Source of the DNA: Candidatus Dormiibacterota bacterium
GTDB lineage: Bacteria; Chloroflexota; Dormibacteria; Aeolococcales; Aeolococcaceae
Direction of reading: 5' to 3'
DNA: 5,297 nt
Assembly (NCBI GenBank): GCA_003136295.1
Contig: PLDZ01000206.1
Span: forward strand, 11,214-16,510
Shown here: positions 1 to 4,970 of the stretch, one piece after another
How the letters are laid out: the number at the start of each line of letters is the position of its first letter
Numbering within the stretch: the first letter of the stretch is position 1
Made by a program: the position numbers and the translations under genes
The notes under the pieces: generated by a model
Told to the model about the DNA's origin: nothing
What the model saw: the letters and a program-made list of their open reading frames with translations, nothing else
Database searches by the model: none

Positions 1-381
1 GCGCTCAAGCTCAAGGAGATCTCCTACGTGCATGCAGAGGGATATGCGGCTGGGGAGTTGAAGCACGGTCCCATCGCGTTGCTCGAACCCGATGTGCCGG
101 TGATCGCCATCGCGACGCGCTCCGCGACGCTCCCGAAGATGGTGAGCAACGTTCAGGAGGTGCACTCCCGCGACGCGCCGGTGATCGCGCTCGTCACCGA
201 GGGTGAGGATCCGTTCGACGCCGGGTTTGCCACCACGATCCCGGTGCCGGCCTGCTCCGAGGTGCTTTCACCACTGATCAATGTAATCCCGCTGCAGCTC
301 TTCGCGTACCACGTCGCCGTGCAGCGCGGCTGCGACGTCGATCAGCCGCGCAACCTCGCGAAATCGGTGACTGTGGAATAG
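1..381 (+). CDS. glmS: Glutamine-fructose-6-phosphate aminotransferase (isomerizing), C-terminal 126 residues; 5' end outside window
   Basis: GlmS makes glucosamine-6-phosphate from fructose-6-phosphate and glutamine in the cytosol, the first step toward UDP-GlcNAc for peptidoglycan. The frame is open from base 1, so the N-terminal glutaminase domain and first sugar-isomerase (SIS) domain lie upstream of the window. What is visible is the end of the second SIS domain: KLKEISYVHAEGYAAGELKHGP at the start and DVDQPRNLAKSVTVE at the end. The Glu of KLKE, the His of ELKHG and the Lys of LAKSV match the E. coli isomerase residues Glu488, His504 and Lys603. Their spacing (residues 6, 22 and 121 here) is the same as in E. 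coli, so there is no net indel, and the C-terminus is intact. The first in-frame ATG, at 28, is internal, not the start. The AcpS-NnrD gene begins 7 bp after the stop, so the two are probably co-transcribed. Identification is very secure. Confidence 0.97.
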   Translation, partial: ALKLKEISYVHAEGYAAGELKHGPIALLEPDVPVIAIATRSATLPKMVSNVQEVHSRDAPVIALVTEGEDPFDAGFATTIPVPACSEVLSPLINVIPLQLFAYHVAVQRGCDVDQPRNLAKSVTVE

Positions 382-388
382 TCGTCTG

Positions 389-1630
389 ATGACGATGGTT
401 GTCGGGGTCGATGTGACCGTCGTGGACCGCATCGCGGCCGCTCTGGAGCGCCACCCGCGCTTCGCGCAGCGGATCTACACCGAAGGTGAGCGGCGTTACA
501 GCGGCCGCAAGCCGGAGCGCTGGGCGAGCAGATGGGCCGCGAAGGAAGCCGTGCAGAAGCTCTGCTCCTCGGCGGGCGAGGCGATGCCCGCGTATCGGGA
601 CATCGAGATCGTCCGGCGTCGCGGGGGGCCGCCTCGCGTCTACATTCGCGGTGAGGAGACACCGATCGCGCTCTCGCTGACCCACGATGGCGGCCTCGCA
701 ATCGCGGTCGCGGTGAGCAGCATAGAGCCGCACTCGCGCCCGGCGACCGTGCCCGATCACCTGGTGCTTGCCGATCGCCCTGATGACGGGCACAAGGGGA
801 CGTTCGGCCGGGTGGTGGTGGTCGCTGGCTCGAAGAGCCTGACCGGAGCGCCCCGACTGGCGGCGATGGGGGCGGCGCGGGGTGGAGCCGGGCTCGTGGA
901 AGTCTGCATCCCCGAGACGATTCACCCGATCGTGGCCGCCGGTTGTCTCGAAGTCATGCCCACGCCGCTCCCGGATGCGGGGACGGGCACGCTGCATCCG
1001 GACGCCGTCCCGGCGCTGCGGGAGCGGCTTCGCGGCGCCGACGCCCTGGTGATCGGGCCGGGGCTGGGTCGCTCTCCCGACACGGTGACCGCACTCCTCG
1101 AGTTGCTGGTCGCGTTGCCGTGCCCGGCTGTGGTCGACGCTGACGCCCTGAACATCGCCGCCGCCGCGGAGTTCGACTGGAAGCGCACCAAGCAGACCGT
1201 TGTGGTGACCCCTCACCCCGCGGAGATGGCTCGCCTTGCCGCCACCAGCACCGAGGCCGTCCAGGCGGATCGGATCGGCACCGCCGAGCGCTACGCGCAG
1301 CAGCACGGCGTAGTGGTTGTGCTCAAGGGCGCCGAAACCGTCATCGCGGCATCAGGACACCCAACACATGTCGATCACCACCGCGTGGTGGCACTGGCGA
1401 CGGGCGGAACGGGCGACGTGCTCGCCGGCGTGATCGGCTCGATGCTGGCGCAGGGCCTCGAGCCACGCGATGCCGCCGTCGCCGGCGTGACCATTCACGC
1501 ACAGGCCGGCCAGGTGGTCCAGGCTCAGCGCGGACGCGCAGGAGCGCTTGCCTCAGATGTGATCGACGCGCTGCCGGCTGCCCAGGAACGTCTCCGTCAG
1601 GCGCTCGAGGCGGCTACTGCCCGTAGATGA
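389..1630 (+). CDS. Fused holo-ACP synthase (AcpS) and ADP-dependent NAD(P)H-hydrate dehydratase (NnrD)
   Basis: A 413-residue cytosolic two-domain protein. Residues 1-111 are AcpS, which moves 4'-phosphopantetheine from CoA to acyl carrier protein: VGVDVTVVDRI with metal-ligand Asp8, RIYTEGERRY (28-37), RWAAKEAVQKL (48-58) with Lys52 and metal-ligand Glu53, DIEIVRRRGGPPRV, and SLTHDGG (96-102) with His99. Residues 112-133 look like a linker. Residues 134-405 are the ribokinase-like NnrD fold, which dehydrates damaged NAD(P)HX to NAD(P)H using ADP: HKGTFGRVVVVAGS (135-148), GPGLGRSP (223-230), VVDADALN (248-255), TPHPAEMARL (274-283), VVLKGAETVIA (310-320) and the nucleotide/catalytic GGTGDVLAG (339-347), Asp343. 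The YjeF_N epimerase domain is missing. The ATG at 389 gives the usual AcpS N-terminus; ATG 395 is possible, and neither has a clear Shine-Dalgarno. The start lies 7 bp after glmS, suggesting coupling. The 3' end overlaps the opposing CHAP gene by 17 bp. Domain calls are firm; coupling of the two activities is inference. Confidence 0.93.
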   Translation: MTMVVGVDVTVVDRIAAALERHPRFAQRIYTEGERRYSGRKPERWASRWAAKEAVQKLCSSAGEAMPAYRDIEIVRRRGGPPRVYIRGEETPIALSLTHDGGLAIAVAVSSIEPHSRPATVPDHLVLADRPDDGHKGTFGRVVVVAGSKSLTGAPRLAAMGAARGGAGLVEVCIPETIHPIVAAGCLEVMPTPLPDAGTGTLHPDAVPALRERLRGADALVIGPGLGRSPDTVTALLELLVALPCPAVVDADALNIAAAAEFDWKRTKQTVVVTPHPAEMARLAATSTEAVQADRIGTAERYAQQHGVVVVLKGAETVIAASGHPTHVDHHRVVALATGGTGDVLAGVIGSMLAQGLEPRDAAVAGVTIHAQAGQVVQAQRGRAGALASDVIDALPAAQERLRQALEAATARR

Positions 1631-2711
1631 AGCCTTCGATGTTGCTCGTGGTGTCACTGATCACGCGGTAGTCGACACGGTTCCACCCGGCAAAGTTCAT
1701 CTCGGAGAGTTTGAATTCCCCCGCGGGGATGCCTGCGGCAGGCCCCACCGCCTCGACGTATGCCACGTGGCCCTCCGGGCTGACGCCGCCCTCTCCCGGC
1801 CAGAAGACGACGATTGCACCTGCGACCGGCAGCCGACCTTCCTTGTATCCCATCTGTGCCGCCGCGATGTACCAGCTCCCCGCGTTGCCGAGCCACGGCA
1901 CGCATCGACGTGTCGCGACGTAGTACGTGCAGAACCCGTATGCGAAGTGGTTGCCGCACGATCCCGAACCGACGTGGGGACCGGCCTCCAGGAACGCGAT
2001 CTGGTTGTCGATGTTGGCGATCTGCGCGGCGACGGCGCGCGCCGGGCCGTTGAGTCCGGCGAACAGTGTGTTGCGGTTCTCCAGAACCATGAGGAGCTGA
2101 TCGCTCTGCGCGGCGAGCTGTGCTTCAAGACTCTGCGCGGACGTCGCGTCCGAGCGGATCGATGTCTGTTCCATGACGATCGCCTGGTCGGATGCCGCGA
2201 GACGTTCGATGAGGTTCAGCACCTGCTGCGACACCTGATTCGCCGCCTTCAACTCGTCGATCGCCTGGTTGAACGATCCCGCACTCAGGACCGCCGCGAG
2301 CATCTGATTGTTACCAGTGGTCTCGTACGTGGCGCGCGTGATCGAAGAAAGTTGTGCCTTGTCCTGGGCCGCCGTCGCGTCGTTGCTGTTCAACGCGCTG
2401 CTCAATGACAGGAGCGTTGCGTTCAGCTTGGCGAGCTGCGTGCGCTCGTTCAACACCTTTGCCTGTTGGGCGTTGAACGAGGCCTCCGCCGAATTGACGG
2501 AGCCACCCGCTGCGCTCAGGCTGGGCTGCATTGCCGCGAGCTCTGCGATGAGTTGCGCGCGCCGCTGCTGCAGCGCTGCGATCGCAGAGCTCGGAGCCTG
2601 CGACTTGTTGGTTGAACTGTTTGCCTGAGTGTTCGGGATGGTTCCGATTCCGGTGGCCAGAAGGGTGATGACGCCTGCGACGGTCAGGGCCACCTTCCGG
2701 CTCCACGTCAA
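1614..2711 (-). CDS. Secreted PcsB/CwlO-like peptidoglycan hydrolase with coiled coil and CHAP domain
   Basis: A 365-residue exported protein, counted from a TTG start. Residues 1-30 form a signal peptide: MTWSRK, then a hydrophobic stretch (about 7-25), then PNTQA with likely cleavage near residue 30. Residues 42-245 are Ala/Gln/Leu/Ser-rich and mostly helical. The segment ITRATYETTGNNQMLAAVLS (124-143) followed by AGSFNQAIDEL resembles the RAMYKSG...LLxAKSF motif of PcsB/CwlO N-terminal coiled coils. Residues 250-365 are a CHAP domain: GFCTYYVATR with nucleophile Cys261, GNAGSWYIAAAQMGY, PVAGAIVVFWPGEGG, GHVAYVEAV with His315, SEMNFAGWNRVDYRVI with the likely third residue Glu337 or Asn339, and a terminal GFIYG. 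CHAP enzymes cut peptidoglycan as amidases or endopeptidases; which applies here cannot be read. In PcsB-type proteins the coiled coil holds the enzyme inactive until FtsEX releases it, an inference for this protein. The longest frame starts at 2783, but the TTG at 2711 has a strong ribosome binding site and gives a clean signal peptide. Confidence 0.9.
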   Translation of the reverse strand: MTWSRKVALTVAGVITLLATGIGTIPNTQANSSTNKSQAPSSAIAALQQRRAQLIAELAAMQPSLSAAGGSVNSAEASFNAQQAKVLNERTQLAKLNATLLSLSSALNSNDATAAQDKAQLSSITRATYETTGNNQMLAAVLSAGSFNQAIDELKAANQVSQQVLNLIERLAASDQAIVMEQTSIRSDATSAQSLEAQLAAQSDQLLMVLENRNTLFAGLNGPARAVAAQIANIDNQIAFLEAGPHVGSGSCGNHFAYGFCTYYVATRRCVPWLGNAGSWYIAAAQMGYKEGRLPVAGAIVVFWPGEGGVSPEGHVAYVEAVGPAAGIPAGEFKLSEMNFAGWNRVDYRVISDTTSNIEGFIYGQ

Positions 2712-2720
2712 AATAGGCGT

Positions 2721-2725
2721 CCTCC
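2721..2725 (-). promoter_or_regulatory. Shine-Dalgarno GGAGG that sets the TTG start of the CHAP hydrolase
   Basis: On the - strand GGAGG is followed by nine bases (ACGCCTATT) and then TTG at 2711-2709. The pairing and spacing are close to ideal. The site explains why translation should begin at 2711 instead of the ATG at 2783, which would place 24 polar residues before the signal peptide. Confidence 0.75.
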
Positions 2726-2740
2726 ATGTGATCAGCCGCT

Positions 2741-2758
2741 GATACCCGGACGGGCATC
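2741..2758 (-). promoter_or_regulatory. Small hairpin in the predicted leader of the CHAP gene
   Basis: In the - strand transcript GAUGCCC and GGGUAUC can pair as a 7-bp stem (one G-U pair) around the loop GUCC. The next bases, AUCAG-CGG-CUGAU, could form a second 5-bp stem that shares AUC with the first, so the two stems exclude each other. They lie just ahead of the GGAGG. No known riboswitch family is recognised, and the leader seems too short for the large cyclic-di-AMP riboswitch that controls some actinobacterial wall hydrolases. A chance stem in GC-rich DNA is quite possible. Confidence 0.25.
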
Positions 2759-2778
2759 GGTCGGTATGTCCCCGCGGC

Positions 2779-2808
2779 ACCATAGCGAGCTTGAGGGTCC
2801 AAGTGCAA
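2779..2808 (-). promoter_or_regulatory. Candidate sigma-70-type promoter for the CHAP hydrolase gene
   Basis: Reading the - strand, TTGCAC (2808-2803) and TATGGT (2784-2779) are separated by 18 bp. TATGGT fits the TANNNT form of a -10 box; TTGCAC keeps the TTG of a -35 box. Transcription would begin near 2772 and leave a leader of about 60 nt before the TTG start. The longest-frame ATG (2783-2781) lies inside this -10 box, which also argues against using that start. This is pattern matching only; no other element was checked by computation. Confidence 0.4.
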
Positions 2809-2849
2809 GCCGCACCTCGGGCGCCAACGTACCCTTTTGCCGGGCCACG

Positions 2850-2878
2850 TATATTGCGGACGTGTGACGTTGGATATT
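2850..2878 (+). promoter_or_regulatory. Candidate duplicated -10 elements for thiL, consistent with leaderless transcription
   Basis: TATATT (2850-2855) is a near-consensus -10 box. The second repeat unit gives the weaker GATATT (2873-2878). In each case a GTG codon starts nine bases after the last base of the hexamer (2864 and 2887), where transcription would be expected to begin. No Shine-Dalgarno precedes either GTG, and no convincing -35 hexamer is visible. Together this fits a leaderless mRNA, which is common in actinobacteria. The exact start site cannot be read from sequence. Confidence 0.4.
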
Positions 2879-2896
2879 GCGGTCGTGTGACGTTGG
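2851..2896 (+). repeat. 23-bp perfect-phase tandem duplication at the thiL start (two copies, 22/23 identical)
   Basis: Unit 1 is 2851-2873 and unit 2 is 2874-2896, directly abutting. They differ only at their tenth base (A2860 versus T2883). Each begins ATATTGCGG and ends CGTGTGACGTTGG. The second copy contains the thiL start codon (GTG 2887) and the alternative TTG 2893. Because 23 is not a multiple of three, the matching GTG in unit 1 (2864) is out of frame with thiL. A slippage duplication is the simplest origin. Confidence 0.95.
2864..2890 (+). other. Possible eight-codon leader ORF overlapping the thiL start
   Basis: From the GTG of the first repeat unit the frame reads MTLDIAVV and ends at TGA 2888-2890. 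That stop overlaps the thiL GTG (2887-2889) in a GTGA arrangement, the same 4-bp overlap used at both later junctions of this operon. If the upstream GTG is used, ribosomes would finish on the thiL start and could reinitiate there. The peptide itself is probably meaningless, being the duplicated first codons of thiL (MTLD). Expression is unproven. Confidence 0.3.
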
Positions 2897-3930
2897 ACAG
2901 AGCTCAGACGCCCGAACGAGCCTTCGACGAAGGTGGCCCGAGCCTTGCCGATGTTGGCGAGCAGGCCCTGCTCCGGGCGCTCAGGGAGATCGCGGGGGCG
3001 TCACCGCCGGCGCTGGTGATCGGCTCCGGCGATGACGCGGCGGTGTGGTCGCCCGAGCCCGGACGTGACCTTGCGATCAGCCAGGATGCCCTGGTCGAGG
3101 GCGTCGATTTCCGCCGATCCTGGATCAGCCCGCGCCGCCTTGGGGCCCGCGCATTGTCCGTCGCGCTCTCCGACCTGGCCGGGATGGGTGCCCGACCGGT
3201 GTGGTGTTCGGCAACCTTGTGCGCGCCCGCGAGCACCTGCTTCGAGGATGTCCTCGAGATTCAGCGTGGACTCTGCACCGCGGCCGCGGTGGCCGGATGC
3301 GCAGTCGCCGGGGGGGACGTGAGCGCGATCGTCGGGCCACTGGTGATCGACATCTCGGTCGGGGGCACGCTGGCGACCGGCGCGGTGCTGCGGCGAGACG
3401 GCGGCCGTACCGGCGACCTTGTGGTGGTCACCGGAACGCTGGGCCGGGCGGCTGCAGGGGTGCGACTGTTGCTCGACGGCGGTAACGAGCTGTCCGAACG
3501 GGAACGAGCCTGGGTCGACGCGGAGCTCGCCCCGGTCGCCAGGATCGGCGAGGGCCTCCAGCTGGTGGCGTCGGGGGTTCGCTGCGGCGGTGACATCAGC
3601 GACGGTCTGCTGGTCGAGCTCGAGCGCATCACCGAGATGTCCGGGTGTGGCGCCGAGATCTGGCTCGACCGCCTTCCGGTCGAACCGGCACTCGTCTCCG
3701 ACTTCGGCGCCGCCTGGACCGACCTCGCGGTCGGTGGCGGCGAGGATTTCGAGTTGGTGGCAGCCCTGCCGGAGGCGGCGGTCGCGGCGCTCCTTAAGAG
3801 CTGGCCCGAGAACCTGGCTCCGATCACTGTCGTCGGGCGGCTGCGCAACGGGGCCGGTCTCGATGTTCTCGATTCGGAAGGAGGCTCGTTGCTGCCACGA
3901 CCGCACACCAGCTCACGGCACTTCGCGTGA
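2887..3930 (+). CDS. thiL: Thiamine-monophosphate kinase
   Basis: ThiL phosphorylates thiamine monophosphate to thiamine diphosphate with ATP, the last step of cofactor synthesis, in the cytosol. From GTG 2887 it is 347 residues, slightly longer than the roughly 325 of E. coli ThiL. The PurM-like fold is complete: LADVGEQALLRAL (20-32), GSGDDAAV (46-53) with the metal/ATP aspartates, SQDALVEGVDF (65-75), ALSDLAGMGARP (93-104), AGGDVS (141-146), RTGDLVVVTGTLG (174-186), GGDISDGLL (234-242) and GGGEDFELV (283-291). The frame stays open to a TTG at 2791, but that extension is unlike ThiL and lies under the opposing promoter. GTG 2887, or TTG 2893, fits the family better, although neither has a Shine-Dalgarno. 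Its TGA overlaps the tsaE GTG by 4 bp, so it leads the thiL-tsaE-tsaB operon. No other thiamine gene is in view. Identification is secure; the exact start is less so. Confidence 0.93.
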   Translation: MTLDRAQTPERAFDEGGPSLADVGEQALLRALREIAGASPPALVIGSGDDAAVWSPEPGRDLAISQDALVEGVDFRRSWISPRRLGARALSVALSDLAGMGARPVWCSATLCAPASTCFEDVLEIQRGLCTAAAVAGCAVAGGDVSAIVGPLVIDISVGGTLATGAVLRRDGGRTGDLVVVTGTLGRAAAGVRLLLDGGNELSERERAWVDAELAPVARIGEGLQLVASGVRCGGDISDGLLVELERITEMSGCGAEIWLDRLPVEPALVSDFGAAWTDLAVGGGEDFELVAALPEAAVAALLKSWPENLAPITVVGRLRNGAGLDVLDSEGGSLLPRPHTSSRHFA

Positions 3931-4403
3931 GCGATGTGGGCGCGGCCGCGCGATGCTCGACCGAGGCTGAGACACTCGCGCTGGGGGAGCGCATCGGCAC
4001 CCGCGTCGAGCCCGGCGACCTCATTCTCCTGAGCGGCCAGCTCGGTGCCGGCAAGACCGTCCTGGTCCGCGGCATCGCGGCAGGCATGGGTATGGATCCG
4101 ACCCTGGTGCGTTCGCCGACCTTCGTCCTCCATCACATCTACCGTGCCGGAGCGAAGGTCCTGCACCACATCGACCTGTACCGCCTCGGTCCCCACGCAG
4201 ACATCCGCCTGCTCGACATCGACGAGATGCTCGAATCCGGTGGCGTCGTGGTTGTCGAGTGGGGTGAGCATGCTGGGCGCGAGCAGGACGCGGCGGCGAG
4301 TATCAGCATCGACATCGATGACGACGGTTCGCGGGTGATCAGTCCGCCGTCCGGGGCGCCGTCGCGGCTGACCGACGCCTGGGACGATCGGGGGCGACCG
4401 TGA
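3927..4403 (+). CDS. tsaE: tRNA threonylcarbamoyladenosine biosynthesis ATPase TsaE
   Basis: TsaE is the P-loop ATPase that, with TsaB and TsaD, installs the threonylcarbamoyl group on A37 of tRNAs reading ANN codons; it resets the TsaBD complex after catalysis. The 158-residue protein has the usual length and full motif set: STEAETLALGERIG near the N-terminus (11-24), Walker A GQLGAGKT (37-44), the switch-like RSPTFVLHHIY (62-72), HIDLYRL (81-87) with the Walker B-type Asp83, and EWGE (111-114). The tail after residue 130 is polar and probably flexible. The start GTG 3927 overlaps the thiL stop in GTGA, and its own stop overlaps tsaB in the same way, so translation is most likely coupled along the operon. 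Nothing in the protein looks broken. Confidence 0.95.
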   Translation: MSDVGAAARCSTEAETLALGERIGTRVEPGDLILLSGQLGAGKTVLVRGIAAGMGMDPTLVRSPTFVLHHIYRAGAKVLHHIDLYRLGPHADIRLLDIDEMLESGGVVVVEWGEHAGREQDAAASISIDIDDDGSRVISPPSGAPSRLTDAWDDRGRP

Positions 4404-4960
4404 GCGTGCTGGCGATCGATACCTCCTCGAGATCGCGGGTCGTCTGCGTGGTGGCTTCGGCCGTGGGCGAGCTGCTCGACGCCGAGGTGATCCGAGACGC
4501 GCCGGTCGCCGCCTCGCTGCCCCGACTGCTCGGACGGCTGCTTGCCGCGGTCGACACAGCGGTGGTGGTCGTCACCGGGCCGGGGACGTACACGGGGGTC
4601 CGCGCCGGGATGGCCGGCGCGCTCGGCGTCGCCCACGCGCGCAACCTGCCACTGCACGGCGTCGGCTCGCTCGAGGTGGTCGCGAGCGGCGACCCGGATG
4701 CCGGCGCAGGTGACTGGGTCGTCGCGGACGCCGGCCGTGGCGCCCTGTACGTGGCCCGGGTGGGCGATGCCGCGCACCCGTCGCGCATCCCCGAGACTGG
4801 TTTCGACGCCGGCGGAGCCCGCGTCCTCAGCACCGACAGGATCGGGATTGCGGGGTTCGCGCTCCTCGACCCGGCCGGTGCGCTGGCGCGCGCGGTGCCG
4901 CTCGCACTCTCGCGGCCGGCGCTGGATCGCACCGGGCTGACCGCCGTCTACGTCGACTGA
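4400..4960 (+). CDS. tsaB: tRNA threonylcarbamoyladenosine biosynthesis protein TsaB, short form
   Basis: TsaB is the non-catalytic ASKHA-fold partner that scaffolds TsaD and binds TsaE in t6A37 synthesis. Signatures are SVLAIDTSS (2-10), VVVTGPGTYTGVRAGMAGALGVAHA (about 56-80, the GPGSFTGLR motif) and VADAGRGALYVARV (about 108-121, the D-RRGE-Y region). It ends in LTAVYVD, in the place of the usual P-Y-R end. At 186 residues it is clearly shorter than the 220-230 of E. coli or Bacillus TsaB. The usual H-S-LL motif after the first strands is replaced by APVAASLPRLLGRLL. The stop is clean and no frameshift is apparent, so it looks like a compact but intact member. The start GTG 4400 overlaps tsaE by 4 bp. 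In many actinobacteria rimI and tsaD follow; here an opposing regulator gene begins 10 bp later, so tsaD must be elsewhere. Confidence 0.9.
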   Translation: MSVLAIDTSSRSRVVCVVASAVGELLDAEVIRDAPVAASLPRLLGRLLAAVDTAVVVVTGPGTYTGVRAGMAGALGVAHARNLPLHGVGSLEVVASGDPDAGAGDWVVADAGRGALYVARVGDAAHPSRIPETGFDAGGARVLSTDRIGIAGFALLDPAGALARAVPLALSRPALDRTGLTAVYVD

Positions 4961-4970
4961 CGGACCGGGA

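Noticed and set aside
278..1306. 342-codon open frame on the - strand opposite glmS and acpS-nnrD
   Set aside because: It is Arg/His/Gly-rich with no recognisable motif, and lies wholly opposite two well-supported genes. Long antisense frames are expected in high-GC DNA.
1767..2408. 213-codon open frame on the + strand inside the CHAP gene
   Set aside because: No ribosome binding site or motif, and the opposing frame encodes a coherent signal peptide, coiled coil and CHAP catalytic residues.
2712..2772. Cyclic-di-AMP (ydaO-type) riboswitch ahead of the wall hydrolase
   Set aside because: Such riboswitches control some actinobacterial hydrolases, but the predicted leader is only about 60 nt and I see none of the conserved core.
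2791..2886. N-terminal extension of ThiL starting at TTG 2791
   Set aside because: The 32 extra residues are unlike any ThiL start, overlap the -35 region of the divergent promoter, and run through both the -10-like boxes and the first repeat unit.
3001..3906. 301-codon open frame on the - strand opposite thiL
   Set aside because: Composition is typical of a shadow frame (Arg, Asp, His, Pro), no domain is recognisable, and thiL has full family motifs on the + strand.
3261..4271. 336-codon open frame on the - strand across thiL and tsaE
   Set aside because: It spans two coupled real genes and has low-complexity Ser/Arg/Pro content with no domain signature.
4961..4970. Bidirectional terminator between tsaB and the response regulator
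   Set aside because: The gap is 10 bp with no inverted repeat or T-run. The nearest palindrome is inside the regulator gene.
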